A DNA stretch of 64,000 nucleotides from Cyclobacteriaceae bacterium (GCA_025808415.1 CP075525.1:3457501-3521500); one strand, 5' to 3'. Shown: positions 1 to 9,770, counted from the stretch's first letter. Notes: generated by a model not told the origin, from the letters alone. A program made the numbers and translations.

Positions 1-1575
1 AACCGCGAACGCCTGAAAGCACAAGTGGCATTAGAGCAGAAAGAAAAACAAACACTGCGCGAACTGGACCACCTGAAAACAAAATTCTTCTCCAACATCA
101 CGCATGAGTTCCGCACACCGTTAACCTTAATACAAGGGCCTGCCGATAATTTACTTGAAAAAACTACCGATAAAGAAACCGTTCAACAACTTAACCTGAT
201 CAAATCCAACGCACAGCGTTTGCTCAAACTTATCAATCAACTACTTGACCTCGCAAAGTTAGACGCCAACGAAACCAAACTGGATAAAAAACCATTAAAC
301 CTCGCTTCGTTGTGCCGCGCCACCATTGCCCAATTCACCAGCATGGCCGAATCACGCAACATTAGCTTTCAATGGCAGCTAACCGAACCCATACCTACCG
401 TAGTGGGTGATGAAGAAAAAATTGAAACCATACTCATCAACCTCATGTCAAACGCTTTGAAGTTTACCCCATCAGGCGGGAATGTTAAAGTGTTTGCCCA
501 ATTTCAGGATGATAAATTTTTGTTTAAGGTAGAAGACACCGGCCGTGGTATTCCGGCCAATAAACTGGAACATATTTTCGACAGGTTTTACCAGGTTGAA
601 GCATCCGACAGCAGCCATGCAGAAGGTACCGGTATTGGCCTGGCACTGGTTAAAGAATATGTAGAACTGATGAGGGGAATTATCCATGTGCAAAGTATTC
701 CGGGAAAAGGAACGGTATTTACCGTTACGTTACCCCTTCAACCGTCAACAACACAGACAGAACCTGATACCGAGCAATACAACACTCCGCTTATCCAGCA
801 GGAAGCAACCGAAACCAATGGCGAAGCGCACCTGCCAATGCTCTTGCTGGTGGAAGACAACGAAGACATACGCACGTTAATAAAAAGCTGTTTAGGTGCA
901 GCTTATCGTTACCGTGAAGCACGGCATGGAAAAGAGGGGTTGGAGAAAGCCCGGACAGAAATTCCGGATATGATCATCAGCGACCTGATGATGCCCGAAA
1001 TGGATGGCCTTGAGTTTTGTGAACGCGTAAAAAAAGACCCAAACACCAACCACATCCCGTTTATCATGCTCACGGCCAAAGCTGCCGATGAGCACAAACT
1101 TACCGGTTTACAAACCGGAGCGGATGATTACCTGATTAAGCCTTTCAACAAGCAAGAGCTTATTTTTAAAGTACAAAACCTGGTGCAGCTTCGTGAAAAA
1201 CTGCAGGAACACATTAAGCTTAACCTGTTAACCAAAGCCACTCCGGTAAAGGCTGTTTCGGCTTCGGAACAGTTTATTATGAAAGCCAAAACCTTTGTGG
1301 AGTCCAACCTTGGCGATGCGTCACTTTCGGTTGAGCGATTGGCGGAAGAACTGAACCTGGGCCGCGAACAATGTTACCGTAAAATCATGGCCCTTACCGG
1401 ATTGTCACCCTCTGCCTTTATCCGTAAACTGAAATTACAACGGGCTGCCCAACTTCTTGCCGCAAAAGCCGCCCCGGTTTCGCAGGTGGCCTACCAGGTT
1501 GGGTATGAAAACCTTTCCCACTTTAGTAAAGCCTTTAAAGAAGAGTTTGGCAAACTACCCAGCGAGTACTCCTGA
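1..1575 (+). CDS. Hybrid histidine kinase / response regulator / AraC regulator, 5' partial
   Basis: The open frame is already running at base 1, so the N-terminal part, probably the sensory region, lies outside the window. Visible domains in order are the phosphoacceptor helix with H-box ITHEFRTPL (His codon 103-105), a HATPase domain with GRGIPANK and GTGIGLALV boxes, a receiver domain with acceptor Asp in SDLMMPEMDG (codon 982-984) and the conserved Lys in LIKPF, then a C-terminal AraC-type helix-turn-helix. This one-chain two-component design is common in Bacteroidetes, where it often controls polysaccharide or surface-protein genes. The regulated genes cannot be told from the sequence; the surface-protein genes downstream are candidates only by position. 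Confidence 0.93.
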   Translation, partial: NRERLKAQVALEQKEKQTLRELDHLKTKFFSNITHEFRTPLTLIQGPADNLLEKTTDKETVQQLNLIKSNAQRLLKLINQLLDLAKLDANETKLDKKPLNLASLCRATIAQFTSMAESRNISFQWQLTEPIPTVVGDEEKIETILINLMSNALKFTPSGGNVKVFAQFQDDKFLFKVEDTGRGIPANKLEHIFDRFYQVEASDSSHAEGTGIGLALVKEYVELMRGIIHVQSIPGKGTVFTVTLPLQPSTTQTEPDTEQYNTPLIQQEATETNGEAHLPMLLLVEDNEDIRTLIKSCLGAAYRYREARHGKEGLEKARTEIPDMIISDLMMPEMDGLEFCERVKKDPNTNHIPFIMLTAKAADEHKLTGLQTGADDYLIKPFNKQELIFKVQNLVQLREKLQEHIKLNLLTKATPVKAVSASEQFIMKAKTFVESNLGDASLSVERLAEELNLGREQCYRKIMALTGLSPSAFIRKLKLQRAAQLLAAKAAPVSQVAYQVGYENLSHFSKAFKEEFGKLPSEYS

Positions 1576-1607
1576 GGCTTCAGATATTCTTCAGCCTTAA
1601 ACTGAAC

Positions 1608-1631
1608 TTGTCATCCTGAGCCTGTCGAAGG
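1608..1631. repeat. Possible dispersed repeat fragment
   Basis: The intergenic string GTCATCCTGAGCCTGTCGAA, with its neighbours, resembles a short repeat I recall from many bacterial genomes, often in either orientation between genes. It occurs only once in this window, so its repeat nature rests on memory and not on copies seen here. The rest of the 195-base gap (1576-1770) shows no clear gene. Confidence 0.3.
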
Positions 1632-1770
1632 CTGCCAGCAGTATATGGAAATCGGTTTTCACGGGTAAGACATCCATAAAACAACCACAACGTTAAGCAA
1701 TTCCACATAGGCGTTAACAGGTTTTTAGATAATACACGCAGTTTTGAAGCGCAATTAACCACATTGAACT

Positions 1771-2649
1771 ATGCGCAAGAAACTACCCCACATCATCACA
1801 ACCCTGGGTCTACTGGGGTTCCTTACGGGATCTGTGATGTTAATAGATTCGGAAAAACTTTTAAGCTTTACAACTGAACTGCCCAAACCTGATCAAACCC
1901 AAACATCCCTTAAGCAATTCGGCCTCACGCCCACTCAGGCAATGAGTTTTGGTATACTCTTATTCGGGCTGGGCCTGAGTGTTTTTGGCTATCGACAAGT
2001 ACAAAAACAAAAACGCGAAAAGAAAACCAACTCGATCACCTTTGACTTTACAAAGGGCGATACCAAAAATCAAACACTGCGCGAAGTGGCAGTAGTAAGC
2101 TTTGTACTGGGGAGTCTTTTCTTTTCAGCCTGTGGAGGAGCAGGTTCAAAGGATGGAATAAAAATAATAGACGGTGACAACAGCTTTACGGTTAAAGAAA
2201 ATGAAATCGTATCCGAAGATGGTACGAAAGGCTATAGGGGCGATAGTGACAACACCAACCTGCAAACGATTTATGAGGTTTTAACTTTTGATAATATACA
2301 CCTGATTGACGGTGCAGATAAAAAAATTACAGGCGAAACGGTTGCCCTGAACTCGAAATTCTCCATCGTGTATGAAGGAATTAAAAATTACACCCTTAAG
2401 AACGGCAAGGCCTATCCCAAACTAACGATGATGATGACGGGTGAGAGCGGAGTGATTGTAAATGAAGACGATTTGCTGGCCTCCTACACCGAGGGCTTAT
2501 CGCCTGAAGATGCATCCGTATTACGTGCCACGTTTACCGTAGGTGAGCCCATGCAACCCGGCAAAGATTACATCTGCTACGTTACGGTAACCGATAAAAA
2601 TAACAGCTCGGCCACCATTCAAACTACGTGGCTTTTTAAAGTAAAATAA
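1771..2649 (+). CDS. Unknown membrane protein with internal lipobox-like segment
   Basis: I do not recognise this 292-residue protein. It has three hydrophobic stretches: residues about 7-25, 56-74 and 105-121. The third ends in LFFSAC followed by GG, which looks like a lipoprotein lipobox (Cys121) although it lies far inside the chain. Before it is a basic patch, KQKREKK. After it is a roughly 170-residue hydrophilic domain rich in beta-forming residues, with a C-terminal stretch that could be an immunoglobulin-like fold (inference). Either the third segment is an ordinary membrane anchor, or an originally separate lipoprotein has been joined to a membrane protein. It is followed 14 bases later by a secreted protein on the same strand, so the two are probably co-transcribed. 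Confidence 0.6.
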   Translation: MRKKLPHIITTLGLLGFLTGSVMLIDSEKLLSFTTELPKPDQTQTSLKQFGLTPTQAMSFGILLFGLGLSVFGYRQVQKQKREKKTNSITFDFTKGDTKNQTLREVAVVSFVLGSLFFSACGGAGSKDGIKIIDGDNSFTVKENEIVSEDGTKGYRGDSDNTNLQTIYEVLTFDNIHLIDGADKKITGETVALNSKFSIVYEGIKNYTLKNGKAYPKLTMMMTGESGVIVNEDDLLASYTEGLSPEDASVLRATFTVGEPMQPGKDYICYVTVTDKNNSSATIQTTWLFKVK

Positions 2650-2663
2650 AAAACAACAATACT

Positions 2664-3800
2664 ATGAAAACGGCCCTCAGTTTTGCGCTTACACTTTTGA
2701 TTTCAGTTTCCTCATTTGCAATTGTTCGTACGGTAAGTAACGATGCTACGCGTCCGGCACAGTTTAATGGAACAGGGAACACAGGATTTGTTGCTGCCCA
2801 TACGGCATCCTCGGCAGGCGATACGATTTACGTGTATGGTTCACCTTTCGATTATGGCACCCTCACCATTAGCAAAAGGCTTGTAGTAATTGGAGCAGGT
2901 TATGCACCTAATAATCAGTTCGGGCAACCCACCAGGGCTACTGGCATTAGTCTGTTCCGTGATGGCTCCACCGATCCTTCTGGTTCGGTAATCATAGGGT
3001 TCTTTATCAGTGGGAGCATTAACTGCACTGGTACACTAATTACCAATAATGTAACCGTATTCCGTAACCGTATAAACAATTACATTTATCTATACATCAA
3101 TTCAACTCTTCAAGCTACCGGTTGGACGATCTACAACAACATCGTTTACCAGGTGCTTGCCAATGCCACTTCCAGAACCGGAGCCTCAGCCACTAATATT
3201 CTTATCGCTAACAATATTATTACCGGTAGCGTCACAAACTTTAATAGCAATACAGTATTAATCGATCACAATGTTTTTCTGGGTTCAACTAATCTATACC
3301 AGCTTTGGAATGCCATTGTAACCAATAATATTTTTGTCCGGGCAAGCGGTGATATTTTTTCGAGCGAAGTGGTGTTCTGCACGTTTAATAAAAATATTTC
3401 ACTTCAAAATACCATCGCCCCAGCTTCTTTATATAATCCAACAAACATTTTCGAAACAACATTTACGAGTACAGGGGGTGGCTCCAACTCCGGTAGCGGT
3501 AACCTGGTAGGCACTAATCCCTTGTTTGTGAATGTGCCCAACAACAATACCTATGATGTTACCTACAATTATCGCCTGCAAGCGGGCTCTCCAGGTAAAG
3601 CACCTTTCAGCACAGATGGAACAGACGCAGGTATTTATGGTGGAACCTATCCTTTCCCTTCTGGCGGAACTGCAGGCAGTGGTTTTGATACTGCTCCTAT
3701 GCCGCCCATTCCACAGGTAACGGCAGTAAACATTCAAAATGCCACTATCGCACCTAACGGTACGCTGAATGTGCAGGTTCAAGGAAGAGTGAATAATTGA
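2664..3800 (+). CDS. Secreted protein, right-handed beta-helix-like
   Basis: The 378-residue product begins with a clear signal peptide (MKTALSFALTLLISVSSFA). The mature part is rich in Asn, Thr, Ser and Ile with repeating turns such as TNNVTVFRNRINN, ILIANNIITGS and IVTNNIFVRASG. That spacing of N-rich turns and short strands is typical of parallel beta-helix proteins, including pectate-lyase-like and adhesin folds. No catalytic motif of a known lyase stands out. It stops just before a T9SS-targeted surface protein, but I do not see a C-terminal sorting domain in this one. A function in surface attachment or polysaccharide binding is inference only. Confidence 0.75.
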   Translation: MKTALSFALTLLISVSSFAIVRTVSNDATRPAQFNGTGNTGFVAAHTASSAGDTIYVYGSPFDYGTLTISKRLVVIGAGYAPNNQFGQPTRATGISLFRDGSTDPSGSVIIGFFISGSINCTGTLITNNVTVFRNRINNYIYLYINSTLQATGWTIYNNIVYQVLANATSRTGASATNILIANNIITGSVTNFNSNTVLIDHNVFLGSTNLYQLWNAIVTNNIFVRASGDIFSSEVVFCTFNKNISLQNTIAPASLYNPTNIFETTFTSTGGGSNSGSGNLVGTNPLFVNVPNNNTYDVTYNYRLQAGSPGKAPFSTDGTDAGIYGGTYPFPSGGTAGSGFDTAPMPPIPQVTAVNIQNATIAPNGTLNVQVQGRVNN

Positions 3801-3893
3801 TCGCTGTGATTAACAGACTTCAAGCAATGAAACCAAATTGGTATTGGTTGTTAGTAAGTAGTCGAGGATCCATGGTCCATAGCATACAATCGA

Positions 3894-3924
3894 CTATGGA
3901 CTATGGACTAAAGAACTATGGACT
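3894..3924 (+). repeat. CTATGGA repeats overlapping the adhesin start codon
   Basis: CTATGGACT occurs at 3894-3902, 3901-3909 and 3916-3924, so the first two are a tandem with period seven. An inverted copy, GTCCATAG, lies at 3875-3882. Pairing of 3875-3882 with 3894-3901 would give an 8-bp hairpin with an 11-base loop that covers the likely ATG at 3896. Confidence 0.65.
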
Positions 3925-6199
3925 TTTTATTCTGTGCTGCTTACTCAGTGTAACAGCTTTCACCCAAACCATTAACCGTGCTGAATATTTTATTGACACC
4001 GATCCAGGAAACGGAAACGGAACATCTGTAACAGTTTCAGCACCATCGGCCAATGTGAATTTCAATTTTACAATCAATACAAATGCGCTAAGTATTGGCT
4101 TTCACACCCTGGGTTTCAGGCTGCGACAAAATAACGGACTGTGGAGCCATCCCAACCATACATTGTTTTTTATCACACCGGTAATACCCGCCTCGAACAA
4201 CTTAGTAACCGCGGAATACTTTTTTGATGCCGACCCGGGCTTTGGAAACGGTACAGCCTTTTCATTCACCCCGGGCAACGCTGTAAACATTCCTGCACTG
4301 AATGTAAACATTGGTTCTTTGTCGCCAGGTTTTCACTTTATAAGTTTTCGCTTTCGCGATGACCGCGGCCGATGGACACATGCCAGTGCGCATAGTTTTT
4401 ATGTGATACCGCCTGTAACTACTGACCCTGCAACCAATATTACACGTATGGAATATTTTTTCAATACCGATCTGGGGCCGGGCAACAATACCTCCATACC
4501 CATTACGGCAGGAAACCCTCAGAGCAATTCAGTGCCGATTACACTACCCGGAACACTTACTCCCGGCTTCCATCAAATCGGCTTTCGTTACCGCGATAAT
4601 AAAAACCGGTGGAGCCATGCCGAAACAAAAACGTTCTATGTGCTCAATACGGCTTCACTTTCCAACCGTCAGATCGTAGCAGCCGAATATTTTATAGATA
4701 ACATACACGGTACAGGAACTGGTACACGCATACCGGGTATTGTACCTGCGACTGATCTGAATCAACTTGTAGCGTTGGACATGACCGGTGTACCAACCGG
4801 CAACCATACGTTAAGCATCCGCATTAAAGATTCACAGGGCGTGTGGAGCCTTCTGGAAACAGCAAACTTTACGGTATCGGCCTGCACGCCACCCGCCCCT
4901 CCTGCGGCTACTGGTGTAAGCCGGTGCAACGAAGGTACCGTTACTCTTAACGCTACCGGTGCCACAGGCGCTCAAGTGTACCGTTGGTACGATGACCCGA
5001 TATTGAATAACCTTTTATTTACCGGATCTTCATTCATTACTCCTTCACTCACCACCTCCAAAAATTATTATGTCAGCATTTTTGATCCGGGAACGAATTG
5101 TGAAAGCTCGCGTGTAACGGTCGCTGCCACCGTAACCACTATTGCTAAACCCACCATCAACCCTTTGGGAAATCTCTCTATTTGTCAGGGCAGTTCGGTA
5201 TTTCTTTCTGCACCATCAGGGTTTGCTCAATATATATGGTCAAAAGACGGAGCTACGCTAACCGATGCCACGCAACAAATACTGGCCACACAATCGGGAA
5301 GCTATACCGTACAGGTAGGCGATGGAACATGCCAGAGCGAAGCATCCGAAGCCGTTATATTAACGGTTATCCCTGCACCTGCCAAACCGGTGATTACAGT
5401 TACCGGCAATACCACCATTTGCGGAACAGGTTCAGTTGATTTAACCGGGCCAAATGGTTTTGAATATCTATGGTCGAATGGGGCTACCACACAAACTATT
5501 TCTGTAACACAAACCGGTGTGTTCTTTCTTACGATAAGAACAACCGGTGCAAACTGCCCAAGCTTGCCATCAGACCCAGTGGTGGTTACTGTCCTCACGC
5601 CTCCTTGCGGTGGCGGCAATCCAACCAATGCCCCTCCGGCAGTAAATCCAACACCGCTGGCTTCACAAATTGAAGGTAAAGTGGACGTTGACCTTACCGC
5701 ATTGGTGAGTGATCCGGATAACAACATTGACTTCTCAACCCTGCGTGTAATCAATAACATTACCGCGCGCGGAGTAGCGGCAATTATTGATGCATCATAC
5801 TTTTTAAAAATTGACTATACCGGCAATCCATTTACCGGCACTGACCGCATAACGCTGGAAGTGTGCGACCTTGCCGGACTTTGTGTTCAACAGGTTATCG
5901 ACATAGAGGTAGTCGGTGCCGTAGTAGTGTATAACGGCCTTACACCCGATGGCGATGGCCACAACGATTTCCTGTTTATCAAATACATTGATGTGGTGGA
6001 GGGCGCTTCGCAAAACCGCGTGATGATATTTAACCGCTGGGGCGATGTGGTGTTTGACATTGAAAATTACAACAACATCGACCGCGTGTTTACCGGGTTG
6101 AGTAAAAACGGCTCGGAACTTCCCTCCGGTACCTATTTCTATAAAATTGAATTGTCGGGTAATAAACCATTAACCGGTTTCATCACCTTAATGCGATAG
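3896..6199 (+). CDS. Large surface protein with T9SS type B (gliding motility) C-terminal domain
   Basis: I chose the ATG at 3896 because it gives a compact signal peptide (YGLFILCCLLSVTAFTQ); an ATG at 3872 is the alternative, and the frame stays open back to 3797. The mature protein starts with four repeats of about 95-110 residues, each opening with AEYFIDTDPGNGNG or MEYFFNTDLGPGNN and closing with a W-S/T-H-A motif. Ig-like cell-adhesion segments follow (GNLSICQGSSVFLSAPSG, NTTICGTGSVDLTGPNG), then a cadherin-like segment. The last 90 residues, beginning YNGLTPDGDGHNDF and containing VMIFNRWGDVVF and LPSGTYFYKIEL, are the gliding-motility-associated C-terminal domain that directs export by T9SS. 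The PorP/SprF-like gene follows after two bases, the usual pairing for SprB-like adhesins. Confidence 0.88.
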   Translation: MDYGLKNYGLFILCCLLSVTAFTQTINRAEYFIDTDPGNGNGTSVTVSAPSANVNFNFTINTNALSIGFHTLGFRLRQNNGLWSHPNHTLFFITPVIPASNNLVTAEYFFDADPGFGNGTAFSFTPGNAVNIPALNVNIGSLSPGFHFISFRFRDDRGRWTHASAHSFYVIPPVTTDPATNITRMEYFFNTDLGPGNNTSIPITAGNPQSNSVPITLPGTLTPGFHQIGFRYRDNKNRWSHAETKTFYVLNTASLSNRQIVAAEYFIDNIHGTGTGTRIPGIVPATDLNQLVALDMTGVPTGNHTLSIRIKDSQGVWSLLETANFTVSACTPPAPPAATGVSRCNEGTVTLNATGATGAQVYRWYDDPILNNLLFTGSSFITPSLTTSKNYYVSIFDPGTNCESSRVTVAATVTTIAKPTINPLGNLSICQGSSVFLSAPSGFAQYIWSKDGATLTDATQQILATQSGSYTVQVGDGTCQSEASEAVILTVIPAPAKPVITVTGNTTICGTGSVDLTGPNGFEYLWSNGATTQTISVTQTGVFFLTIRTTGANCPSLPSDPVVVTVLTPPCGGGNPTNAPPAVNPTPLASQIEGKVDVDLTALVSDPDNNIDFSTLRVINNITARGVAAIIDASYFLKIDYTGNPFTGTDRITLEVCDLAGLCVQQVIDIEVVGAVVVYNGLTPDGDGHNDFLFIKYIDVVEGASQNRVMIFNRWGDVVFDIENYNNIDRVFTGLSKNGSELPSGTYFYKIELSGNKPLTGFITLMR

Positions 6200-6201
6200 C
6201 C

Positions 6202-7206
6202 ATGAAAAGATTTCAACACATTTTCGGTGCGTTTTGGTTAGGTCCCTCTCACAAGGCTGATGATCGCGGTTGTCAGCCTTGCCGCACCAACATCAGGCCA
6301 TTCCAGATGATTGTCCTATTGATGTTCATCACTCTGAAAACCATACAAGCCCAGCAAGATCCATTGTATTCGCAATACATCTTTAATCCATTTATCATCA
6401 ACCCGGCTTATGCCGGCTTTAGTAAAGACCTGACCGGATTGGCAGCCTATCGTGTGCAGTGGGCCGGTATGGATGGCAGCCCTGTAACCATGAATGCCTC
6501 CGGACATATGGCCCTGGCCGATAACCGCATGGGACTTGGGCTAACCATACTTCAGGATAAGATCGGTACGAATAAAACTAATGAGTTCCTGGTTTCGTAC
6601 GGCTACCACATCAGCTTCCGAAACAACAGTCGTGTATCGTTTGGCCTGCAGGCTGGTGTGGTTAACTACCGTAACGATTTCAACGATCTGACCATCGATA
6701 AAAACGATCCGAAATTTCAAAGCAGCATCAGTGAGTTCAGCCCGAGTTTTGGGGCCGGCATTATTTATTCCTCCGATAAATTTTACCTGAGTGTTTCCGT
6801 TCCGAAAATGCTGGACGGAAAAACCACTACATCCGATAACATTGATGTGGTGTTGTACAGCCAGCAGTTTTATGGGATGGGTTCGTACCTGTTCACACTT
6901 TCACACCGCCTTAAACTCAAACCTTTTATAATGGCCCGATACACTGCAGGTGCACCGGTGAATACCGATTTTGGTGTCGCACTGAATGCTGACGACAGTT
7001 ATACGTTAGGCTTGTTTACCCGAAGCTTGCATACCTATGGCGCCATGATGAAAATTAATTTAGGCGATATGCTGCGGGTGGGATACATTTTTGAATTGCC
7101 TACAGATAAGTCGGTGGGGTTAAACTATACGGCACATGAAATAACCGTTGGCATCCGAACACGTTTGCTACGGTTTCACGATCTGAGCACGATTTCGGAT
7201 TTCTAA
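6202..7206 (+). CDS. PorP/SprF family outer membrane protein
   Basis: The product carries the family hallmark just after the leader: QQDPLYSQYIFNPFIINPAYAG. The rest reads as a 14-ish-strand outer membrane beta-barrel with alternating polar and hydrophobic residues. PorP/SprF proteins partner with type B-sorted adhesins in T9SS, helping their secretion or surface attachment, and the adhesin gene ends two bases upstream. The start is uncertain. ATG 6202 is followed by 35 residues (KRFQHIFGAFWLG and on) that do not look like a signal peptide and contain a hairpin. ATG 6307 (MIVLLMFITLKTIQAQ) gives a better, though Lys-poor, signal sequence. Confidence 0.88.
   Translation: MKRFQHIFGAFWLGPSHKADDRGCQPCRTNIRPFQMIVLLMFITLKTIQAQQDPLYSQYIFNPFIINPAYAGFSKDLTGLAAYRVQWAGMDGSPVTMNASGHMALADNRMGLGLTILQDKIGTNKTNEFLVSYGYHISFRNNSRVSFGLQAGVVNYRNDFNDLTIDKNDPKFQSSISEFSPSFGAGIIYSSDKFYLSVSVPKMLDGKTTTSDNIDVVLYSQQFYGMGSYLFTLSHRLKLKPFIMARYTAGAPVNTDFGVALNADDSYTLGLFTRSLHTYGAMMKINLGDMLRVGYIFELPTDKSVGLNYTAHEITVGIRTRLLRFHDLSTISDF
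6252..6281 (+). repeat. 9-bp inverted repeat within the sprF-like leader
   Basis: CAAGGCTGA (6252-6260) and TCAGCCTTG (6273-6281) form a perfect 9-bp stem with a 12-base loop. It lies between the two possible start codons (6202 and 6307) of the PorP/SprF-like gene. No T-tract follows, so it is not a simple terminator. Confidence 0.6.
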
Positions 7207-7251
7207 ATAAACTTAAAAAACATCCTAACCCTTAAGCTAAATTTTTACCCA

Positions 7252-8649
7252 ATGAAGCGACTAATTTTTGCTTATTGTTTATTAATTATCGCTATCGCTG
7301 GATTTGCTCAATCAAAAGTTAATCCAGTTACACGATCTGAGATGGCCGGCATTGAACTGCCCGTTGGGTCTAAACAAGACAAACGCATCCTGGCAACCGC
7401 CTCAGCCAAAACATTACTGGACATGACAGCGGAAGAAAATAAAATTAACCTGGAGGAAGATGTGGAAGTTTTTACTTTAGTCGGAACTGTTGGGTCAGGC
7501 ACAGTAGAGCAGGTAAAGCTTGCCGCTCAGCAAGCAGGTTGGCAACTTACATCCCTTTCAGGCCAAACCAGGTACTGGGTGCTGAGTAAAAATTACTCCT
7601 CGCTGCTTATGTATCTGGAATCCAACAAAAGAGACACGCAACTTTATTTATCGCGAATAAAGACAGGCCAAAACAATACCACACCAGTCATTTCACAAAG
7701 TACTCCTCCGCAAAATAAATCAAACGATCAACCCGCTAATTCAGTACCCGTAACTACTCCACAAAAAGAAAGTACTGAACAAAGAATTACAGCATCCCCA
7801 GCTTCATCACCTCCTTCAGGATATAAATTTACCACCATCAACTTTGATGATGGCTGGGTTAGCACTGTGCGCGAAGATTGGGTGGAGGTAACAAAAAACA
7901 ACGTGCGGGTTCTTATTCATTATCCTAACCCCACTACCAACGAATACATATCCGATCCAAATGAAATGAAGCGCATTGCCTGGAATATCTTAGTAGCACC
8001 ACGCTATAGCAACCTGCAAAATTATTTCGTGGCAAAGTGTGCACTTTCCTATATCCAGGGATCATTTATATCCGGAACACTTACGGACAACAAAACCGGG
8101 CAAACGGTATATGTGGCACTTTTTAAACGCGATAGAAGTCCATGGATGGAATTTATTGCACCGAACATTACTGCCTTTGGGCAAGCTACCGGCTTTGATA
8201 TAACTACCCTTAATGGGTATGTTGAAAATGAAGCATGGAATCCATTGCACAAGTTTGAGGGTTATAACAAATTTGCCGTAGCAGCTTCAGACCTAACCGG
8301 CACATGGACAAACAACTTCAGTGGTTTTACTCAATACGTCAATGCCTATACCGGTGCAGATGCCGGAATGAATACGCATTCTTCCTCGCAAACTTTTGAG
8401 TTTCTTGCCAATGGTACCTATAATTGGTCGATAGGCGTTGCCAGTGGATTTGTGGGGAGTATAAAATTTTCAAACGCTAAATCATCCGGAAAATTCACCA
8501 ACCCCAACAACTGGCAAATTCATTTCTCAGACCTGGAAGGCAAACCAAAATTGTATAATGCTTATTTCTCCTGCATAAAAGGAGCGCGTATTTTATGGCT
8601 GCAGGATACCGGCTATGGTGATTACTCCGGTTATGGAAGAAAAGAGTAA
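7252..8649 (+). CDS. Secreted protein of unknown function
   Basis: The 465-residue product has a signal peptide (MKRLIFAYCLLIIAIAGFAQ). A first domain of about 120 residues has strand-helix character (VEVFTLVGTVGSGTVEQVKLA). A Pro/Ser/Thr/Gln linker of about 50 residues follows, with TTPVISQSTPPQNK and SPASSPPSG, and then a C-terminal domain of about 270 residues. That domain includes FTTINFDDGWVSTVREDW and a closing W-rich beta segment (LTGTWTNNFSGF, NWQIHFSDLEGKPKLYN). I do not recognise either domain. It follows the sprF-like gene by 45 bases and could be co-transcribed, and it ends facing pyrD. Two domains joined by a linker suggest an exported, perhaps membrane-anchored, enzyme or binding protein, but this is inference. 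Confidence 0.7.
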   Translation: MKRLIFAYCLLIIAIAGFAQSKVNPVTRSEMAGIELPVGSKQDKRILATASAKTLLDMTAEENKINLEEDVEVFTLVGTVGSGTVEQVKLAAQQAGWQLTSLSGQTRYWVLSKNYSSLLMYLESNKRDTQLYLSRIKTGQNNTTPVISQSTPPQNKSNDQPANSVPVTTPQKESTEQRITASPASSPPSGYKFTTINFDDGWVSTVREDWVEVTKNNVRVLIHYPNPTTNEYISDPNEMKRIAWNILVAPRYSNLQNYFVAKCALSYIQGSFISGTLTDNKTGQTVYVALFKRDRSPWMEFIAPNITAFGQATGFDITTLNGYVENEAWNPLHKFEGYNKFAVAASDLTGTWTNNFSGFTQYVNAYTGADAGMNTHSSSQTFEFLANGTYNWSIGVASGFVGSIKFSNAKSSGKFTNPNNWQIHFSDLEGKPKLYNAYFSCIKGARILWLQDTGYGDYSGYGRKE

Positions 8650-8676
8650 TTGTAGACTTCCAAGAATTTCAAAACT

Positions 8677-9720
8677 TTAATGATGTGAAGATTTTTTTAC
8701 AAGTGCCTTTACTATTCTCTTCACAAACCCAGGCCCCTCATACACAAAGCCTGTATAAAGCTGAATTAAATCAGCACCTGCGTTTAATTTATCGATCGCA
8801 TCTTGCACCGACATTATTCCGCCTACACCAATAATGGGGAAATCAGGTCCAAGCTGTTTACGCAGATACCGGATGACTTCGGTTGAATGATGTGTTAAAG
8901 GTTTTCCACTCAAACCACCAGCCCCGATCTTTTGAACTATGTCAGTCGGTGTTGTTAAATGCTCACGTGATATGGTAGTGTTGGTGGCAATGATGCCATC
9001 GGTATTGGTCTCCTTCAAAATCTCAATCACATCATCCAGTTGTTCAACCGTAAGGTCAGGTGCAATTTTTAATAAAACGGGTTTGGGGTTAAGCTTGGCA
9101 GCCACTTGTGCTTTAACAAAGGTCAGTAACTTTCGTAAGGGTTCCTTTTCCTGTAAGTCGCGTAAGCCCGGTGTATTCGGTGAGCTAACATTCACGACAA
9201 AATAATCCACTACCGGATAAAGTGCTTCAATGCAATAGGCGTAATCATCCAGCGCTTTTTCATTGGGTGTGTTTTTGTTTTTACCGATGTTACCCCCAAC
9301 AATTACATCCGACTTTCTTTTCTGTAGTCGCTCCACGGCTGCCAGCACGCCTCCATTATTAAACCCCATCCGGTTAATCAGGGCCTGATCTTGAGGCAGC
9401 CTGAACAATCGAGGCTTATCATTACCGGGTTGGGGCTTGGGCGTTAATGTTCCGATTTCAATAAACCCAAAACCAAAGCTGGCGAGTTCGTCAATGAGTT
9501 TGGCATCTTTATCAAAGCCGGCTGCCAGGCCAATGGGATTTTTGAATGTGATACCGAACAAGGTACGCTGAAGAGAGGTGTGCCGGTAACTGAAAAGCGC
9601 TGACAACAGGGGTATAAATCCAGGTACAGATCCCTTCCATCGCAAAAGCGAAAAAACCAAATGATGTACCCGCTCAGGATCCATCAAAAAAAGCAAAGGG
9701 CGTATGAGAGCTTTATACAT
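8677..9720 (-). CDS. pyrD: Dihydroorotate dehydrogenase (quinone), class 2
   Basis: PyrD oxidises dihydroorotate to orotate in pyrimidine synthesis, passing electrons to the quinone pool. Class 2 features are present: an amphipathic N-terminal membrane-binding stretch ([20 protein letters not shown]), the FMN-site motif [50 protein letters not shown] (with the catalytic Ser in this loop), [11 protein letters not shown] and [13 protein letters not shown] near the C-terminus. I used the Met at 9720 because the family starts close to this membrane helix; an upstream Met at 9753 would add 11 residues. It is convergent with the secreted unknown at 7252-8649. Confidence 0.95.
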   Translation of the reverse strand: MYKALIRPLLFLMDPERVHHLVFSLLRWKGSVPGFIPLLSALFSYRHTSLQRTLFGITFKNPIGLAAGFDKDAKLIDELASFGFGFIEIGTLTPKPQPGNDKPRLFRLPQDQALINRMGFNNGGVLAAVERLQKRKSDVIVGGNIGKNKNTPNEKALDDYAYCIEALYPVVDYFVVNVSSPNTPGLRDLQEKEPLRKLLTFVKAQVAAKLNPKPVLLKIAPDLTVEQLDDVIEILKETNTDGIIATNTTISREHLTTPTDIVQKIGAGGLSGKPLTHHSTEVIRYLRKQLGPDFPIIGVGGIMSVQDAIDKLNAGADLIQLYTGFVYEGPGFVKRIVKALVKKSSHH

Positions 9721-9770
9721 AAACGCAATGGCAAGTGCTGCAACATTATGCAATAGGCCAGAAAATAAAA

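Noticed and set aside
5302..5760. Open frame opposite the large T9SS protein
   Set aside because: It has no start context or motifs and lies in the region of Ig-like repeats with clear coding on the plus strand.
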